Source: Hyphomicrobiales bacterium
Lineage (GTDB): Bacteria; Pseudomonadota; Alphaproteobacteria; Rhizobiales; Rhizobiaceae
Direction: 5' to 3'
Assembly: GCA_900466945.1 (NCBI GenBank)
Contig: UBNV01000005.1
Coordinates: forward strand, 124,001-188,000
DNA: 64,000 bases
Shown here: one piece after another, positions 1-8,613 of the stretch
Layout: the number at the start of each line of letters is the position of its first letter
Position numbering within the stretch: the stretch's first letter is position 1
Notes under the pieces: generated by a model
Databases searched by the model: none
What the model saw: the letters and a program-made list of their open reading frames with translations, nothing else
Told to the model about the DNA's origin: nothing
Program-made: the position numbers and the translations under genes

Positions 1-2
1 AT

Positions 3-962
3 TTCGCCCATCTCTTCAGCTCCTGGTTCAATCGTGGCTTTCTGATGCTGAAGCCAATCAGCTGGTCGACACCCGCCGACATCCTGGAAAGGATCATCCG
101 TTACGAGGCGGTCCACCAGATCGGCAGCTGGGAGGAATTGCGGCTGAGGCTTGCACCGAAGGACCGGCGCTGCTTTGCTTTCTTCCATCCACAGCTTGCC
201 GACGATCCACTGATCTTCGTGGAAGTAGCACTTACCCGCGAGATCCCCGACAACATCGCCGATCTCCTGCTCGAGGATCGAGTACCGATCGCAGAGGCAG
301 AGGCGACGACCGCCGTCTTCTATTCAATCTCGAATTGCCAGGATGGCCTGAGAGGCATTTCCTTCGGCAATTTCCTGATCAAGCAGGTGGTCGAGGATCT
401 GAAGCGCGACCTGCCGAAGCTGCAGACATTCGTCACGCTTTCTCCCGTCCCGGGCCTTGCCAACTGGCTCGCCGAAGAGCGACGCCGCGAAACGTCCGAA
501 GCCTTGAATCAAGCCGACAAGGCAAAGCTCGAAGCGCTCGACGATAGCGGCTGGGCCGACGATGCAGAGCTGAGCGCGCGGGTGCAGCCGGTGCTGACGG
601 GTGCTGCTGCCTGGTATTTCCTCAAGGCACGGAACGAGCGGGGACGGGTGATTGATCCTGTCGCCCGTTTTCATCTGGGCAATGGCGCAAGGCTGGAGCG
701 GATCAACATCCTGGCGGACCGATCACCGCGTGCCATGCGCCAGTCCCATGGGCTGATGGTCAACTATCTCTACAATTTCGACGACATAGAGAAGAACCAC
801 GAGGCCTTTGCGGCACGAAGCGAGGTCGTGGCGGCATCGCCGGTGCGCAAACTGGTGCCGACAGACAGGGGAACAAGGAACCTCCTACCAACAGCCGGCT
901 CAAACTCCGGCGCGACACATGTTCAGAACGAAAAAAATGGCAGCAAGGAGTTCAGCGCATGA
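3..962 (+). CDS. matA: Malonyl-CoA decarboxylase, 5' end outside window
   Basis: Converts malonyl-CoA to acetyl-CoA and CO2, the second step of malonate use. The reading frame is open from base 3, before the first ATG at 45, and reads FAHLFSSWFNRGFL, matching the conserved core of the family, so the start lies upstream of the window. Further family segments include YSISNCQDGLRGISFGNF and TLSPVPG, and the C-terminal region carries HLGNGARLERINILAD. Its stop overlaps the start of matB in ATGA, the usual matA-matB arrangement of rhizobia, so the two are co-translated. The last 40 residues are polar and look disordered. The family assignment is strong; only the N-terminal part is missing. Confidence 0.93.
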   Translation, partial: FAHLFSSWFNRGFLMLKPISWSTPADILERIIRYEAVHQIGSWEELRLRLAPKDRRCFAFFHPQLADDPLIFVEVALTREIPDNIADLLLEDRVPIAEAEATTAVFYSISNCQDGLRGISFGNFLIKQVVEDLKRDLPKLQTFVTLSPVPGLANWLAEERRRETSEALNQADKAKLEALDDSGWADDAELSARVQPVLTGAAAWYFLKARNERGRVIDPVARFHLGNGARLERINILADRSPRAMRQSHGLMVNYLYNFDDIEKNHEAFAARSEVVAASPVRKLVPTDRGTRNLLPTAGSNSGATHVQNEKNGSKEFSA

Positions 963-2476
963 ACAATCATCTGTTCGACGCGATCCGCAACAGCGTGCTT
1001 CCCGAGGATGTCTTCATCGAGATACCTTCAGGCCAGCAGTTCACCTATGGTCAGATGCTCGCGCTCTCCGCACAGCTCGCAAACGCGCTCGTGACCTGCG
1101 GCGTCGAGCCCGGCGACAGGGTCGCAGTGCAGGTGGAGAAAAGTCCAGAAGCCTTGATGCTCTACCTTGCCTGCGTGAGGGCAGGTGCCGTCTACTTGCC
1201 TCTCAACACCGCCTATACGCTGACGGAACTCGACTACTTCCTCGGTGACGCGGAACCGCGTCTGGTCATCTGCGATCCTGCTGCGAAAGAGAAGCTGCAG
1301 TCGATTGCTGCCCAAAGGTCCGCGGTTGTCGAAACCCTGGACCCATCCGGCGAGGGCAGTCTTATGGATCTCGCGCGCAGTCAGTCAGAGACGTTTGCCG
1401 ATGTTGCGCGCGGTCCCGACGATCTCGCTGCCATACTCTATACCTCCGGAACCACGGGCCGGTCGAAGGGTGCCATGCTCACCCATGACAACCTTCTGTC
1501 GAACGCAACAACGCTTCGCGATTGCTGGCGTTTCACCCGGACCGACAGACTGATCCATGCGCTTCCCATCTTCCACACTCATGGTCTTTTCGTTGCTTCC
1601 AACGTGACATTGCTTGCAGGATCCTCGATGATTTTCCTGCCCAAGTTCGACGCCGAGCAAGTGCTGAAGCTTATGCCGGTAGCGACCTGCATGATGGGAG
1701 TTCCCACCTTTTACGTCAGGCTGATCCAGAGCTCGTCCCTGACCAAAGAACTCACCGCCGGCATGCGTCTCTTTATCTCTGGTTCGGCCCCTCTTCTTGC
1801 CGAAACGCACAAGCAGTTCGAGGCCATGACCGGCCACCGGATCCTGGAGCGTTACGGAATGACCGAGACTAATATGAATACCTCAAACCCGTATGCGGGC
1901 GAGCGGGTCGCCGGAACCGTCGGCTTTCCGCTTCCCGGTGTATCCCTAAGGATCACCAATCCTGCAGATGGCAGAAAGCTCGCTGACGGCGAGACCGGCA
2001 TGATCGAAGTCTCCGGCCCCAATGTCTTCAAGGGCTATTGGCGCATGCCGGAAAAAACTGCTGCCGAGTTTCGACAAGACGGCTTCTTCATCACAGGCGA
2101 TCTCGGCATGATCGACGCGCGCGGCTATGTCCATATTGTCGGACGCGGCAAGGATCTGGTGATTTCGGGCGGATACAACATCTATCCGAAAGAGGTCGAG
2201 ACCGAGATCGACCAATTGCCGGGCGTCTTTGAAAGCGCCGTGATCGGCCTTCCCCATCCCGATTTCGGCGAAGGCGTAACCGCAATCGTGGTCTGCCAGC
2301 CGGGAGCGACGATGACCGAAGCAGAAATCCTGCTTCCCCTGCAGGAACGGCTTGCCCGCTACAAGCAGCCGAAGCGGGTGATCTTCGTCCCTGATCTTCC
2401 CCGAAACACGATGGGAAAGGTCCAGAAGAACCTCCTGCGCGACACCTATGCCAGACTGTTCGAACCGGTGTTGTGA
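959..2476 (+). CDS. matB: Malonyl-CoA synthetase (acyl-CoA ligase)
   Basis: ATP-dependent ligase that activates free malonate to malonyl-CoA for decarboxylation by MatA. The 505-residue length is normal for MatB. Adenylate-forming motifs are visible in order: the P-loop LYTSGTTGRSKGA near residue 160, ERYGMTETNM near residue 300, GYWRMPEKT, and the C-terminal GDLG...GRGKDLVISGGYNIYPKEVE hinge region, followed by the catalytic-lysine segment NTMGKVQKN near the end. The ATG overlaps the matA stop. Two stem-loops follow the stop codon. No malonate transporter or MatR regulator is seen downstream, so those genes are either upstream of the window or absent. Confidence 0.95.
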   Translation: MNNHLFDAIRNSVLPEDVFIEIPSGQQFTYGQMLALSAQLANALVTCGVEPGDRVAVQVEKSPEALMLYLACVRAGAVYLPLNTAYTLTELDYFLGDAEPRLVICDPAAKEKLQSIAAQRSAVVETLDPSGEGSLMDLARSQSETFADVARGPDDLAAILYTSGTTGRSKGAMLTHDNLLSNATTLRDCWRFTRTDRLIHALPIFHTHGLFVASNVTLLAGSSMIFLPKFDAEQVLKLMPVATCMMGVPTFYVRLIQSSSLTKELTAGMRLFISGSAPLLAETHKQFEAMTGHRILERYGMTETNMNTSNPYAGERVAGTVGFPLPGVSLRITNPADGRKLADGETGMIEVSGPNVFKGYWRMPEKTAAEFRQDGFFITGDLGMIDARGYVHIVGRGKDLVISGGYNIYPKEVETEIDQLPGVFESAVIGLPHPDFGEGVTAIVVCQPGATMTEAEILLPLQERLARYKQPKRVIFVPDLPRNTMGKVQKNLLRDTYARLFEPVL

Positions 2477-2493
2477 AGGTAAACGACCTAAAA

Positions 2494-2573
2494 CCCTCGG
2501 CAGAAATCGGCATCGACACGATCACTGCCGAGGGCCTCGAACCGGCAGGTCCGGCAGGCACCAGGACCTGCCG
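2494..2573 (+). terminator. Two stem-loops after matB
   Basis: Two perfect inverted repeats follow the matB stop: CCCTCGGCAG (from 2494) with CTGCCGAGGG (to 2534), and CGGCAGGTCC (2543-2552) with GGACCTGCCG (2564-2573). They lie between convergent matB and the HTH gene ending at 2600. No long U-run follows, so the role as terminator is inferred from position and stem strength. Confidence 0.5.
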
Positions 2574-2599
2574 ATCTCCCTTCTGCTTCCAGACGCCCG

Positions 2600-2890
2600 C
2601 TAGCGGACGAGGTGGCGACCATCGAAGATCTGCCGATCCGTCAGCAGAGATCCGGTAGCCTCATCGGCAGTGGCAAGTGGCGGAAGATCACCTGGTTCGA
2701 TGGAAAGCGCCTGGCAGATCTGCGCGAACCGTTTCTTCGGTATTGACCTTAATCCTTCTTCATACCTTGCAAGGTCACAAGGCTCGATGCCAGCCAGTAC
2801 CTTCATTGACCGCGGACTGAGGCCCAGCGCCACCCGTCTGCGTCGCAGGATATCGCCGATGACGGAATTGAGGAGAATCGATTTTCGCAT
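2600..2890 (-). CDS. Small XRE-like HTH protein
   Basis: A 96-residue protein beginning MRKSILLNSVIGDILRRRR. The segment from about residue 10 to 65 has the spacing of a Cro/C1 helix-turn-helix domain (ILRRRRVALGLSPRSM, then DLARYEEGLRSIPKKRFAQICQALSI). I chose the start at 2890 rather than an upstream in-frame ATG because an AGAGG ribosome site lies about 8 bases before it. It is divergent from a second HTH gene at 3034, sharing a 143-base intergenic region. The target is unknown; a link to the mat genes or the ABC operon is only positional. Residues normally needed in the recognition helix are not strongly conserved. Confidence 0.6.
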   Translation of the reverse strand: MRKSILLNSVIGDILRRRRVALGLSPRSMKVLAGIEPCDLARYEEGLRSIPKKRFAQICQALSIEPGDLPPLATADEATGSLLTDRQIFDGRHLVR

Positions 2891-3033
2891 TGGGATACCT
2901 CTGTCACGACAATCCAAATCTGCGCCGATCAAGCTGTCACGTCCGGAAAGTGATCCCGCATCAACAGGCCCCAGGTCGCCAATACGCACTATAGTTGATA
3001 AACTTCATTCAGCCAGCCTGCCATCAGATAGGC

Positions 3034-3255
3034 ATGGACATGCGCAAACTGGTTGGCCGCAATTTTGCGCGCCTGCGTCGGGAAAAGGGCCTGACGCAGG
3101 AAGAACTCGCCTTGCGCTCCGGCTTCAGCCAGCAATACCTGAGCGGCCTGGAAAACGGCCGGCGCAATCCGACCATCGTGACTATCCATGAGCTCGCCAC
3201 GACGCTGGGCGTCAGCCATCTCGACCTTCTCGCGATCGACCAGGATAGCCGCTGA
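3034..3255 (+). CDS. XRE-family transcriptional regulator
   Basis: A 73-residue single-domain helix-turn-helix protein. The whole length from RKLVGRNFARLRREKGLTQ through EELALRSGFSQQYLSGLENG to NPTIVTIHELATTLGV fits the Cro/C1 HTH family very well, including the invariant Q in GLTQEELA and the LSGLENGRRNPT turn. The upstream in-frame ATG at 2995 would add 13 residues that do not belong to the domain; ATG codons at 3034 and 3040 are both possible. It ends 20 bases before the convergent amidohydrolase gene. Such compact regulators usually repress themselves and a neighbour; here the divergent HTH gene is the likeliest target, which is inference. Confidence 0.78.
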   Translation: MDMRKLVGRNFARLRREKGLTQEELALRSGFSQQYLSGLENGRRNPTIVTIHELATTLGVSHLDLLAIDQDSR

Positions 3256-3274
3256 AGCCAGCGTCCAATCTGCC

Positions 3275-4135
3275 CTACCTCCCACCTATCTCAGCCATAA
3301 GGATCGGCATCTCCTTGATATCCCGGCGATGTTCGCGCATCGGGATCATGCCGTGCACATGCTTGATGAGCGACTTGTCGAGAAACGCCTCCAGCACGCA
3401 GATCTCGTTACCCGCCATGGCCAGAATTCGCCCCCAGGGATCGGCGACCAACGAATGCCCGAACATGAAACGGCGCTCGCCATCGGGCGCTTCGTAAGAG
3501 CCACACTGTCCGCAAGCAACGAAGTAGCACTGGAATTCGATCGCCCGTGCACGGCACAGGATGTCCCAGTGGTCCCGGCCGGTCTGCTGCGTGAAGGCGG
3601 CCGGTAAGATCACGACATCCACGTCAAGACTCGCCAGCCGGTCGAACAGCCGGGAGAAACGCAGATCATAGCAAATCGCACATCCAATCCGGAAGCCTGC
3701 GATGTCGTAGACAAAGAGGCCATCTCCAGGTGCAACGGTGGCGGACTCTGCATAAAGTTTGCCGTCGGGTGCTGTGATATCGAAGAGATGAATCTTGCTG
3801 TATCGACCGATCTCGGCTCCGCATGCGTCGAAGACAACTGTCGTATTGAAGATCCTTTCATCACCGAGACGGCGCTCGAGCAGGCTGCCGGCATGGATCG
3901 CCACTCCGGCGTCCCTGGCGAATTTGCGCACCACTTCGTAGGCATCACCGCCGGGTACAACATCGGCGACCCGTCGCTTGTCCTCGGGCGTCCCACCTGT
4001 CCAGTCAAAATGCTCCGGCAGCACCAGGAGGTCTGGTTTCCCTTGCGCACAGGCCTTCTCCATCAGAAGAAGAGCCTGTGCGAGATTGGCGGCACGGTCG
4101 GGCTGCGAACTCATCTGGATCATGGAGATGTTCAT
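3275..4135 (-). CDS. Nitrilase-superfamily amidohydrolase (Nit1/Nit2-like)
   Basis: A 286-residue carbon-nitrogen hydrolase with the full Glu-Lys-Cys triad visible: E41 in LVLPEHFDW, K114 in RYSKIHLFDI, and C155 in CAICYDLRF. The HLFDI segment and overall length resemble the Nit1/Nit2 branch, which acts on omega-amides such as 2-oxoglutaramate or deaminated glutathione, but the substrate cannot be read from sequence. It is the last gene of a seven-gene leftward operon; its ATG overlaps the stop of the RraA-like gene. In that context it probably releases ammonia from an amide formed during breakdown of the imported compound (inference). Confidence 0.85.
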   Translation of the reverse strand: MNISMIQMSSQPDRAANLAQALLLMEKACAQGKPDLLVLPEHFDWTGGTPEDKRRVADVVPGGDAYEVVRKFARDAGVAIHAGSLLERRLGDERIFNTTVVFDACGAEIGRYSKIHLFDITAPDGKLYAESATVAPGDGLFVYDIAGFRIGCAICYDLRFSRLFDRLASLDVDVVILPAAFTQQTGRDHWDILCRARAIEFQCYFVACGQCGSYEAPDGERRFMFGHSLVADPWGRILAMAGNEICVLEAFLDKSLIKHVHGMIPMREHRRDIKEMPILMAEIGGR

Positions 4136-4785
4136 GAGTTCCTCTCGCGATCGAAATCAAAGATGGAGCGCCCCTCGGCAAGATGGGCGCGCAGAAGAAT
4201 CGAGCGCTTCTGTCGCTCGATGGCCAAGCGGGCAAGTGCCTCCATGCGGTCCCGATCGGCGACGAAGACCCCCTCCGGATCGGCAAGAACGGCATATCCG
4301 GGAAGCACGGCCGCAGCCCCACAGGCAACCGGCACATTAATCGACCCACCGACAGCGATCTGTCGATTGCTGGTGCGCGAAGATCGGCCACGGCACCAGA
4401 CGGGCAGACCGACAGCCATGATCTCGTCGAGATCTGTCGCCGGCCCGTCAATGACAATGCCGGCGGCTCCGCGTGCCCGGGCGGCGAGCGCCACACCGCC
4501 ACCGACACAGGCGATATCGTCACGGTCCACTCTTGAGATCACCATGATGTCACCCGGTCGCAGGAGATCGATTGCTCTGTAGATGACCGTGCCGTCCCGC
4601 CCGGGGGCCGCGACTGTCAGCGCCTGGCCCGCCACCCGCGCCGGATAGATGGGCAGGATGGCATCGCCGACAAAGCCGACATGCTCGACATGACCAATGG
4701 TTGGGGTTTCGGTCTGCGAGAGCAGGGCGAGGAGCTCCGTCGACAGAGGCGGGTGGCAATCCGCCATATGGTAGTGCATGCTCAT
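4132..4785 (-). CDS. RraA-like / HMG-aldolase-type protein
   Basis: A 217-residue member of the RraA/dimethylmenaquinone-methyltransferase-like fold. Seen: GQALTVAAPGRDG, RPGDIMVISRVD, the GG[VG]ALAARARGAAGIVIDGPATDLDEI stretch and the GVFVADRD segment typical of the family. Metabolic members are class II aldolases or decarboxylases acting on 2-oxo acids such as 4-hydroxy-4-methyl-2-oxoglutarate or oxaloacetate; ribonuclease-regulator members are shorter. The start at 4785 is preceded by GGAGAAG at good spacing, while the longer frame from 4884 would overlap the dioxygenase gene. Being between a 2-oxoglutarate dioxygenase and an amidohydrolase favours the catabolic reading. Confidence 0.8.
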   Translation of the reverse strand: MSMHYHMADCHPPLSTELLALLSQTETPTIGHVEHVGFVGDAILPIYPARVAGQALTVAAPGRDGTVIYRAIDLLRPGDIMVISRVDRDDIACVGGGVALAARARGAAGIVIDGPATDLDEIMAVGLPVWCRGRSSRTSNRQIAVGGSINVPVACGAAAVLPGYAVLADPEGVFVADRDRMEALARLAIERQKRSILLRAHLAEGRSIFDFDRERNS

Positions 4786-4813
4786 GATCTTCTCCTGCTC
4801 TCGCATTGCCACA

Positions 4814-5680
4814 TCAGACGGGACGCTCGCCCGAGGTCGTGGTCCGGTGCATGACGCGGATCGTCGACGGATCGAAGCCGTCACGGCGATGCATGGTGCA
4901 GCGATTGTCCCACATCATGATGTCGCCCTCTTCCCAGGACTGGACGAACACATCGGCCATGCCGGTCGTGTGGTCCCAAAGTTCCCTCAGGAGATCGAGG
5001 CTCTCGTCCATCGGCATGCCGACGATCCAGGCCCCCTCGATCGTGCCACCGAGATAAAGCGCCTTGCGACCGGTTTCGCCATGGGTGCGGACCAGCGGAT
5101 GCACCACACCGTCCCATTCCCGGAAATCCGAGGTCTTCGGCTCCGTCTTGTTGAGCCGCAGCTTGCCGGTCTTGTCATAGACGTTCTGGAAGAAGATCTG
5201 CCGGCCAGTGACGGCCTTCTTCAGCACCTCGGCCAGGCTTTCATAGGCGAGATAGGTCGACAGGAAGTAGGTGTCCCCACCTGACGGTGGCACCTGGATA
5301 GCCCTCAGAATGGCACCTGCCGGCGGGCGCTCGTAGAACCAGGTGTCCGTGTGCCAGGTTGCTTCGCTGTTACCGAGGGCGCCGCTTGGCTTGCCGTCCT
5401 TCATCTGGTTGGAAATCACCAGGATCTCCGGATGGGTCGGATGGCCGCCTTCCTGCAACTGCTTGGGATGGATGACGAAGTCCCCGAAATGCTTGGAGAA
5501 GCGCACCTGGTCCGCATCGCTGATCTGGGTCCGCTTGAACCGCAGCACGCCGAACTGGAGCCACAGCCTGCGCAATTCCGCGATGTCGCGATCGTCATAG
5601 TCATGAAAGTCGAAACCCTCGATTTCGGCGCAGACATTGGTGGAATTCTGCGTGGCGTGGATCTTGTCCTTGAGCATCAT
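4814..5680 (-). CDS. TauD/TfdA-family 2-oxoglutarate dioxygenase
   Basis: A 288-residue Fe(II)/2-oxoglutarate-dependent dioxygenase. The iron-binding facial triad is visible: H110 and D112 in ATWHTDTWF and H264 in CTMHRRDGF, with R275 (TIRVMH) placed to bind the 2-oxoglutarate carboxylate. Members hydroxylate a carbon next to a leaving group and so split taurine, 2,4-D, alkyl sulfates or similar compounds. The start at 5680 follows GAGGAG eight bases upstream; the longer frame to 5872 would run into the ATPase gene. A 143-base spacer containing a perfect 11-bp inverted repeat separates it from the ATPase, so it may be separately tuned. Substrate unknown. Confidence 0.88.
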   Translation of the reverse strand: MMLKDKIHATQNSTNVCAEIEGFDFHDYDDRDIAELRRLWLQFGVLRFKRTQISDADQVRFSKHFGDFVIHPKQLQEGGHPTHPEILVISNQMKDGKPSGALGNSEATWHTDTWFYERPPAGAILRAIQVPPSGGDTYFLSTYLAYESLAEVLKKAVTGRQIFFQNVYDKTGKLRLNKTEPKTSDFREWDGVVHPLVRTHGETGRKALYLGGTIEGAWIVGMPMDESLDLLRELWDHTTGMADVFVQSWEEGDIMMWDNRCTMHRRDGFDPSTIRVMHRTTTSGERPV

Positions 5681-5779
5681 AATCAGTCTCCTCGAGATTG
5701 ATCCGGTGGCGTCGATATCACCGGTTACGGCAATTGCCGTCGACCAAAGGCTAGGCCGGGTGACGGCTGGCTCTCCAAT

Positions 5780-5816
5780 AGCGATCGGGTCCGATTGATA
5801 GGCGAACCCGATCGCT
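5780..5816 (-). promoter_or_regulatory. Perfect 11-bp inverted repeat between transporter and catabolic genes
   Basis: AGCGATCGGGT (5780-5790) and ACCCGATCGCT (5806-5816) form a perfect stem with a 15-base loop, just downstream of the ATPase stop and about 100 bases before the dioxygenase start. There is no following U-run, so it is more likely an mRNA-processing/stabilising hairpin or an operator than a terminator. Confidence 0.45.
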
Positions 5817-5823
5817 GGGCGTC

Positions 5824-6909
5824 TCAATGGCTGAGAAGCGTCACGTCCTCTGCGGCCACGAACACTCGGCATTCCTCGCCAATGGTGGGTAGCATCCCTG
5901 ACTGCGAGGAGGGGATGACGACAGAGATCGAAAGTTCGGGCGCGATCTCAATGGACAGATCGAGCTGGGCGCCGAGGTTGACGATCCGCCTGAGCGTTCC
6001 CGTGAGTCTGTTTCTCCCCGTCGATACCTTCTCGGCGTCCCCGATGATGCGAAAACTCTCCGGTCGAATGCACAGGAAACGCGGCTGGTCCGACACCGGG
6101 CGCTCCGACGATATCACCCTAAGGCCAGACGATCCGAGCAGCACTTCCGTCCCGTCGACAGTGGACAGAAAGGTCGAGGCCGGGATCAGGTTGGACCGCC
6201 CGATAAAATCGGCGACGAAACTGGACTGCGGATGCCTGTAGATGTCACCGGGCCGGCCAGCCTGCGCGATTTCGCCCTGCCACATGACAACGATCCGGTC
6301 CGACATGGCCATGGCCTCTTCCTGATCATGCGTCACATAGACGAAAGTCATGCCGAGTGCGGCCTGGATCTCCTTGAGCTCGATGCGCATGGCCTCGCGA
6401 AGCTTGAGATCGAGGTTGGACAGGGGCTCATCGAGCAGAAGTACAGAAGGGCGCGGTGCAATGGCCCTTGCCAGCGCCACCCGCTGCTGTTGGCCGCCAG
6501 AAAGCTCCCGCGGATAGCGATCGGCAAAGCCTGAAAGATGCACACTTTCCAGTGCCTCCACGATCCGGCCTTCCGCCTCGGCTCGCGGGACCTTGCGCAT
6601 CTTCAACCCGAAACCGACATTCTCGGCCACGGTCATATGCGGGAAGAGCGCATAGTTCTGAAAGACGAGCCCGATATTGCGGTTCTCGGGTGATACCCGA
6701 ACCTGGCTTTTGCCACGGATGCGAATGTCGCCGGAGGAAGGGGCTGCAAAGCCGGCGATCATGTTGAGCGTGGTCGTCTTGCCACATCCGGAGGGCCCGA
6801 GAATGCTGACGAATTCTCCCCGTGGCACGGCAAGGCTCAAGTTTCTGACGACGGGCACGGCTCCATAGGATTTGGTCACGGATTGCAGTTCGATGTCGAG
6901 AGCGCTCAT
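5824..6909 (-). CDS. ABC transporter ATP-binding protein (PotA-like)
   Basis: ATPase subunit of a polyamine/opine/iron-type importer. In order: Walker A GPSGCGKTTTLNMIAG near residue 40, Q-loop GLVFQNYALFPHMTV, signature LSGGQQQRVALARA, Walker B VLLLDEPLSNLD, and the switch histidine in VTHDQEEAM. The 361-residue length includes a C-terminal regulatory region of about 120 residues with the TOBE-like segment FLCIRPESFRI. Its ATG overlaps the stop of the downstream permease gene, so it is translationally coupled. The substrate class follows the neighbouring solute-binding protein; spermidine/putrescine is the prototype, but related rhizobial systems also carry opines and other nitrogen compounds. 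Confidence 0.92.
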   Translation of the reverse strand: MSALDIELQSVTKSYGAVPVVRNLSLAVPRGEFVSILGPSGCGKTTTLNMIAGFAAPSSGDIRIRGKSQVRVSPENRNIGLVFQNYALFPHMTVAENVGFGLKMRKVPRAEAEGRIVEALESVHLSGFADRYPRELSGGQQQRVALARAIAPRPSVLLLDEPLSNLDLKLREAMRIELKEIQAALGMTFVYVTHDQEEAMAMSDRIVVMWQGEIAQAGRPGDIYRHPQSSFVADFIGRSNLIPASTFLSTVDGTEVLLGSSGLRVISSERPVSDQPRFLCIRPESFRIIGDAEKVSTGRNRLTGTLRRIVNLGAQLDLSIEIAPELSISVVIPSSQSGMLPTIGEECRVFVAAEDVTLLSH

Positions 6910-7709
6910 TTGCTTCCCCCATGCAGTTGGGCGGAAAAGCCGCCGATTTTCTCAAAGATGAAGATCGCCGCGAGGATGAAGATCATCGATGCGACATTGA
7001 CGGCTGCCATCACGGGATCGAGGCTGTATTCGAGATGGTTGATCACCTTGATCGGCAGCGTGGTGTCGCCCGGACGGACGAGAAACACCGAAAGCGGGAT
7101 ATTGTTGAAGGAGATGATGAAGGCGAAGGTGACGCCTGACAGAAGGCCAGGCTTGATCAGCGGCAGGAGCACATAGCGAAGCCGATCAAACCTGCCGGCG
7201 CCCAGGATCTGCGCCGCATGATCCAGGCCCCGGTCGAAATTTGCGATCGAGCCGGCCACCATGCGCGTGACGAAGGGAAGCGTCAGCACGACATGGGCTG
7301 CAATCAGCGCCTCGGTCCCGAGAAACCGCTGCAGGCCGAGCTGCGAGATGAAAAGGACGATTGCCACCCCCTTGACGATCTGCGGCACCGAGAGTGGCGA
7401 CAGGAGGAAGGACATGACCATGTCGCTTCTCGGGAACCGCTCGAAGACGATGGCATAGGCGGCAAAGAGCCCGGCAATCCCGCTGATCACACTGACGATC
7501 ACGGCAATCCTGACACTGAGCCAGAAAGGCTCGAGCCAGCGCGGGTCGATGAGGTCGGAATACCAGCGAAGCGTCCACAGCCGGGGATCAAGTGTGACCT
7601 CCGAAGTTGGGCTGAAGGAAGCCGCCAGCACCACGATGATCGGCATGGTGATGAAGACGAGGACACCGACCAGCGACGCCCAAAACAGAAAACTGGAAAT
7701 CCTGTTCAT
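6906..7709 (-). CDS. ABC transporter permease (PotC-like)
   Basis: A 267-residue inner-membrane permease of the binding-protein-dependent family. About six hydrophobic segments are visible, the first at FLFWASLVGVLVFITMPIIV, and the EAA-type cytoplasmic loop reads HAAQILGAGRFDRLRYVLLPLIKPGL, the docking site for the ATPase. The length and N-terminal DPRLWTLRWYSDL segment fit PotC-type subunits. Its start overlaps the stop of the other permease (7706) and its stop overlaps the ATPase start, a fully coupled arrangement. It would form the translocation pore together with the 7706-8608 product. Confidence 0.9.
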   Translation of the reverse strand: MNRISSFLFWASLVGVLVFITMPIIVVLAASFSPTSEVTLDPRLWTLRWYSDLIDPRWLEPFWLSVRIAVIVSVISGIAGLFAAYAIVFERFPRSDMVMSFLLSPLSVPQIVKGVAIVLFISQLGLQRFLGTEALIAAHVVLTLPFVTRMVAGSIANFDRGLDHAAQILGAGRFDRLRYVLLPLIKPGLLSGVTFAFIISFNNIPLSVFLVRPGDTTLPIKVINHLEYSLDPVMAAVNVASMIFILAAIFIFEKIGGFSAQLHGGSK

Positions 7710-8608
7710 GACGAATGACCTCCAAGGCCGCTGAGCCTGTTGCGTCTGCGCGCCTCGAAGCGGATGCCGAGATAGGAAACCACGAGCATCATGAGGAAGA
7801 GGACATTGGCCATGACGGCGGCAAAGGACCAGTTGACATAGAAGAGCACCTGCTCGGCGATCATGGTCGCCAGAACCTTGAAACCGGCTCCACCGAGAAG
7901 GGCAGGGGTGGCATAAGCGCTTGCCGCCATGGTGAAGGAGATCATCAGCGAGCTGACGATGCCAGGCACGGAGAGCGGCAGGACCACATGGCGGATGACG
8001 CTCGCCCTGTTGGCACCAAGAACCTGGGCGGCCCGTTCCAGGTTGGGATCGATCCCCTGGATGCTTGTCATTAACGAAAGGATGCCGAAGGGAAGAACCA
8101 CATGGGTCAGCCCCACCACGACGGCGAACATGTTCTTGGATAAAGGCAGCGGCGAAGAAATCAGGCCGAGATGCAGAAGCGCATCATTGATGAAGCCGCG
8201 ATCCTCCAGGATGATCAGCCAGCCATAGGTACGAAGCACGACACCGGCAAGCTCTGGCGCAAGCGCCAATGCAAAAACGATCGCACGCGTCCGCCCCCTG
8301 GCCCTAGCCAGATAATACGCAACGGGGTAGCCGAGCACGGTCACGGCTATCGCGACACAGAGTGACATTGAAACGGTCCGCATGATCCCGGCAAGCGAAA
8401 GCCCATCGGTAAAGAAACGATCATAACTCGCAAGCGATGGCAGCCCTGATGCTGGATCAGAAAAGCTGAGGCCAATCATCATGCCCATGGGGAGGGCAAA
8501 GAAGACGAGGAGCATCAGCACGGAGGGCGAAAGCGCAAGATAAAGATGCGCTGGCCCCGTTGCCCGCGAACGCGCCGCGGGCAAGGCAAGAGAAACGGTG
8601 CTCGCCAT
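7706..8608 (-). CDS. ABC transporter permease (PotB-like)
   Basis: A 300-residue permease paired with the PotC-like subunit. It has a hydrophobic N-terminal segment (LSPSVLMLLVFFALPMGMMIGLSF), five more membrane segments, and the EAA loop RAAQVLGANRASVIRHVVLPLSVPGI. The ATG at 8608 has GAGGT upstream and lies just after the solute-binding-protein stop at 8614; the longer frame to 8659 would overlap that gene. The product is slightly longer than PotC-type subunits, as is usual for PotB-type partners. Together with its neighbours it makes a complete importer. Confidence 0.9.
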   Translation of the reverse strand: MASTVSLALPAARSRATGPAHLYLALSPSVLMLLVFFALPMGMMIGLSFSDPASGLPSLASYDRFFTDGLSLAGIMRTVSMSLCVAIAVTVLGYPVAYYLARARGRTRAIVFALALAPELAGVVLRTYGWLIILEDRGFINDALLHLGLISSPLPLSKNMFAVVVGLTHVVLPFGILSLMTSIQGIDPNLERAAQVLGANRASVIRHVVLPLSVPGIVSSLMISFTMAASAYATPALLGGAGFKVLATMIAEQVLFYVNWSFAAVMANVLFLMMLVVSYLGIRFEARRRNRLSGLGGHSS

Positions 8609-8613
8609 TGGAC

